Under the pieces are notes generated by a model. It searched no databases. It was not told where the DNA came from and was given only the letters and a program-made list of their open reading frames with translations. Positions 6,116 to 6,330 of a stretch of 6,330 nt of DNA are shown here, piece after piece. Source of the stretch: Janthinobacterium lividum (GTDB lineage Bacteria > Pseudomonadota > Gammaproteobacteria > Steroidobacterales > Steroidobacteraceae); the NCBI GenBank assembly GCA_943327025.2, contig CALPVO020000134.1:1-6330 (forward strand), given 5' to 3'. Numbering within the stretch: the stretch's first letter is position 1; the number at the start of each line of letters is the position of its first letter. A program made the position numbers and the translations under genes.

Positions 6116-6330
6116 AAGGAAGTCACACCGTATACCCGCGCCGTAGTATCCGGCGGGCTTCCGCCCAGAAACATCTTGGCGCAACTGAACGGGCTGGCCC
6201 AACCCAGTTCCGCCGCGATGGCCATGGCCTCGCCATTGGGTTCAGGCACGTCCAGCGCTACGGTTTCACCCGGCACTCGCGCCATCAAGTCGCGCAGCAA
6301 GGCACGGGCCGTGGCCGCGTCATCCGCGAA
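6103..6330 (-). CDS. GNAT-family N-acetyltransferase, C-terminal end (start outside the window)
   Basis: Only the last 75 residues are present. The minus-strand frame is open to the window edge, upstream of a TTG at 6300 that need not be the start. The segment reads as a typical end of a two-domain GNAT protein: a helix L-L-R-D-L-M-A-R-V-P, then V-A-L-D-V-P-E-P-N, then a helix ending A-E-L-G-W, and the final V-Y-G-V-T-S-F-E-F-G. This arrangement resembles the Acetyltransf_18 domain found after a GNAT domain in YitI-like proteins. Acceptor substrate unknown. It lies 65 bp upstream of the cysteine hydrolase on the same strand, so it might be part of the same transcript, but the gap and the inverted repeat between them leave this open. 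The assignment rests on family-like features recalled from memory. Confidence 0.75.
   Translation of the reverse strand, partial: FADDAATARALLRDLMARVPGETVALDVPEPNGEAMAIAAELGWASPFSCAKMFLGGSPPDTTARVYGVTSFEFG

Overview
The window is GC-rich, densely coding bacterial DNA with no recognisable RNA gene, mobile element or CRISPR array. The first gene is an AhpF of the E. coli type, and the codon use favours G/C at third positions. This suggests a proteobacterium, probably gamma or beta. I cannot place it more closely from this sequence.

Layout. Positions 1-1323 (+) hold the last 440 codons of ahpF, the flavoprotein reductase of the alkyl hydroperoxide reductase system; its start lies outside the window. 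A 71-bp gap follows, filled by a nested inverted repeat (1331-1391) with a weak candidate promoter inside it. A secreted type-B carboxylesterase gene (1395-3080, +) comes next. It meets, tail to tail across 56 bp, a minus-strand gene group read from right to left. That group is the end of a GNAT-type acetyltransferase gene (6103-6330, partial), a 65-bp gap, an isochorismatase/N-carbamoylsarcosine-amidase-like cysteine hydrolase (5360-6037), two divergent PuuE-like members of the polysaccharide deacetylase fold (4386-5363 and 3451-4383), and a small zinc-ribbon protein (3137-3454).

The four minus-strand genes from 6037 to 3137 are packed as one translationally coupled unit: a 4-bp ATGA overlap, a 2-bp gap, then another ATGA overlap. 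The chemistry of the encoded families fits together. PuuE-type proteins open cyclic ureides such as allantoin, and the cysteine hydrolase family cuts the resulting N-carbamoyl or half-amide bond. My working hypothesis, from family knowledge and gene order, is a small catabolic module for a cyclic amide, imide or ureide. Its substrate is unknown. This is the most interesting part of the window. The ahpF and esterase genes look like unrelated neighbours.
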